This document shows positions 14,751 to 14,843 of a stretch of DNA of 14,843 nt, piece after piece. The first letter of the stretch is position 1; each line of letters begins with the position of its first letter. This DNA is from Verrucomicrobiales bacterium (GTDB lineage Bacteria; Verrucomicrobiota; Verrucomicrobiia; Limisphaerales; UBA9464). Below the pieces are notes generated by a model that was not told where the DNA came from, did no database searches, and worked only from the letters and a program-made list of their open reading frames with translations. A program made the translations under genes and the position numbers. The stretch is taken from NCBI GenBank assembly GCA_003445095.1, contig DLVS01000680.1:1-14843 (forward strand), read 5' to 3'.

Positions 14751-14843
14751 ATGAAGACACCAATAGCCATCGTGCCCGAAACGTCCGACGACCAACTTTG
14801 GCAGCAGTCCAGCGCGGGAGATCGCGAAGCCTTCGGGCGGATT
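14751..14843 (+). CDS. ECF RNA polymerase sigma factor, N-terminus (cut by window end)
   Basis: An ATG at 14751 opens a frame of 31 codons that runs off the window. It reads MKTPIAIVPETSDDQLWQQ, then SSAGDREAFGRI. The 'D.qLWqqs.aGDreAFgrI' pattern is the start of sigma-70 region 2 in ECF sigma factors, which normally continues VxxYQ. Verrucomicrobiota and Planctomycetes encode many such sigma factors. GGA (14746-14748) gives only a weak RBS. Only the first residues are seen, so the subgroup, and whether it has the C-terminal WD40 or anti-sigma partner often found in these phyla, cannot be told. Confidence 0.82.
   Translation, partial: MKTPIAIVPETSDDQLWQQSSAGDREAFGRI

Noticed and set aside
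1..14843. tRNA, rRNA, CRISPR array or insertion sequence
   Set aside because: The gene-free gaps were read for cloverleaf shapes, regularly spaced repeats and transposase fragments, and none were found. A covariance-model search would be more sensitive.

Overview
The window looks like chromosomal DNA of a high-GC member of the Verrucomicrobiota (Pedosphaera/Limisphaera-like), but no marker gene proves this. The clues are two large secreted proteins ending in the phylum-typical C-terminal module (...RFYRAILAP and ...FFRLRQVE), a DUF820/Uma2 gene, intergenic palindromes of the kind dispersed in these genomes, starts mostly without Shine-Dalgarno sequences, and a truncated ECF sigma factor whose N-terminus (DDQLWQQSSAGDREAFGRI) resembles sigma factors of this phylum.

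Layout. (1) 1-198: hairpin-rich intergenic DNA. (2) 199-999, + strand: a ChrR-like cupin and a stand-alone homologue of the allophanate hydrolase C-terminal domain, closely coupled. (3) 1037-2880, - strand: an AAA (AAA_21-like) ATPase and a DUF4276/TOPRIM-like protein, overlapping by ATGA, resembling split ATPase/TOPRIM defence pairs. (4) 3084-3821, + strand: ureG, with a His-rich N-terminus. The cupin/allophanate-type genes and ureG suggest a urea or nitrogen locus interrupted by the ATPase pair; other urease genes would lie outside the window. (5) 4076-6535, + strand: a secreted PQQ-type sugar dehydrogenase with a PKD domain. (6) 6734-6946, - strand: a tiny Ala/Lys/Asp-repeat lipoprotein. 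(7) 7203-9332, + strand: a 709-aa TIR-like/TIR/SLOG-like protein, followed by a predicted three-way-junction structure and a Uma2 family nuclease (9518-10108). (8) 10265-12715, - strand: a secreted nine-haem cytochrome c with a PKD domain. (9) 13008-14456, - strand: a second TIR protein, whose C-terminal region carries a DUF1232/YkvA-like motif. (10) 14751-14843, + strand: the first 31 codons of an ECF sigma factor, cut by the window end.

Functionally the window mixes metabolism (urease maturation, periplasmic sugar oxidation, multihaem electron transfer) with three likely conflict or immune loci: the ATPase/DUF4276 pair, the TIR-SLOG protein (perhaps with Uma2), and the TIR-YkvA protein. The most novel candidates are the two TIR architectures. 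Each retains a Glu at the position expected for the NADase catalytic residue, and each is fused to a domain that could sense a signal or act at the membrane. These are read from sequence alone; no homology search was possible.
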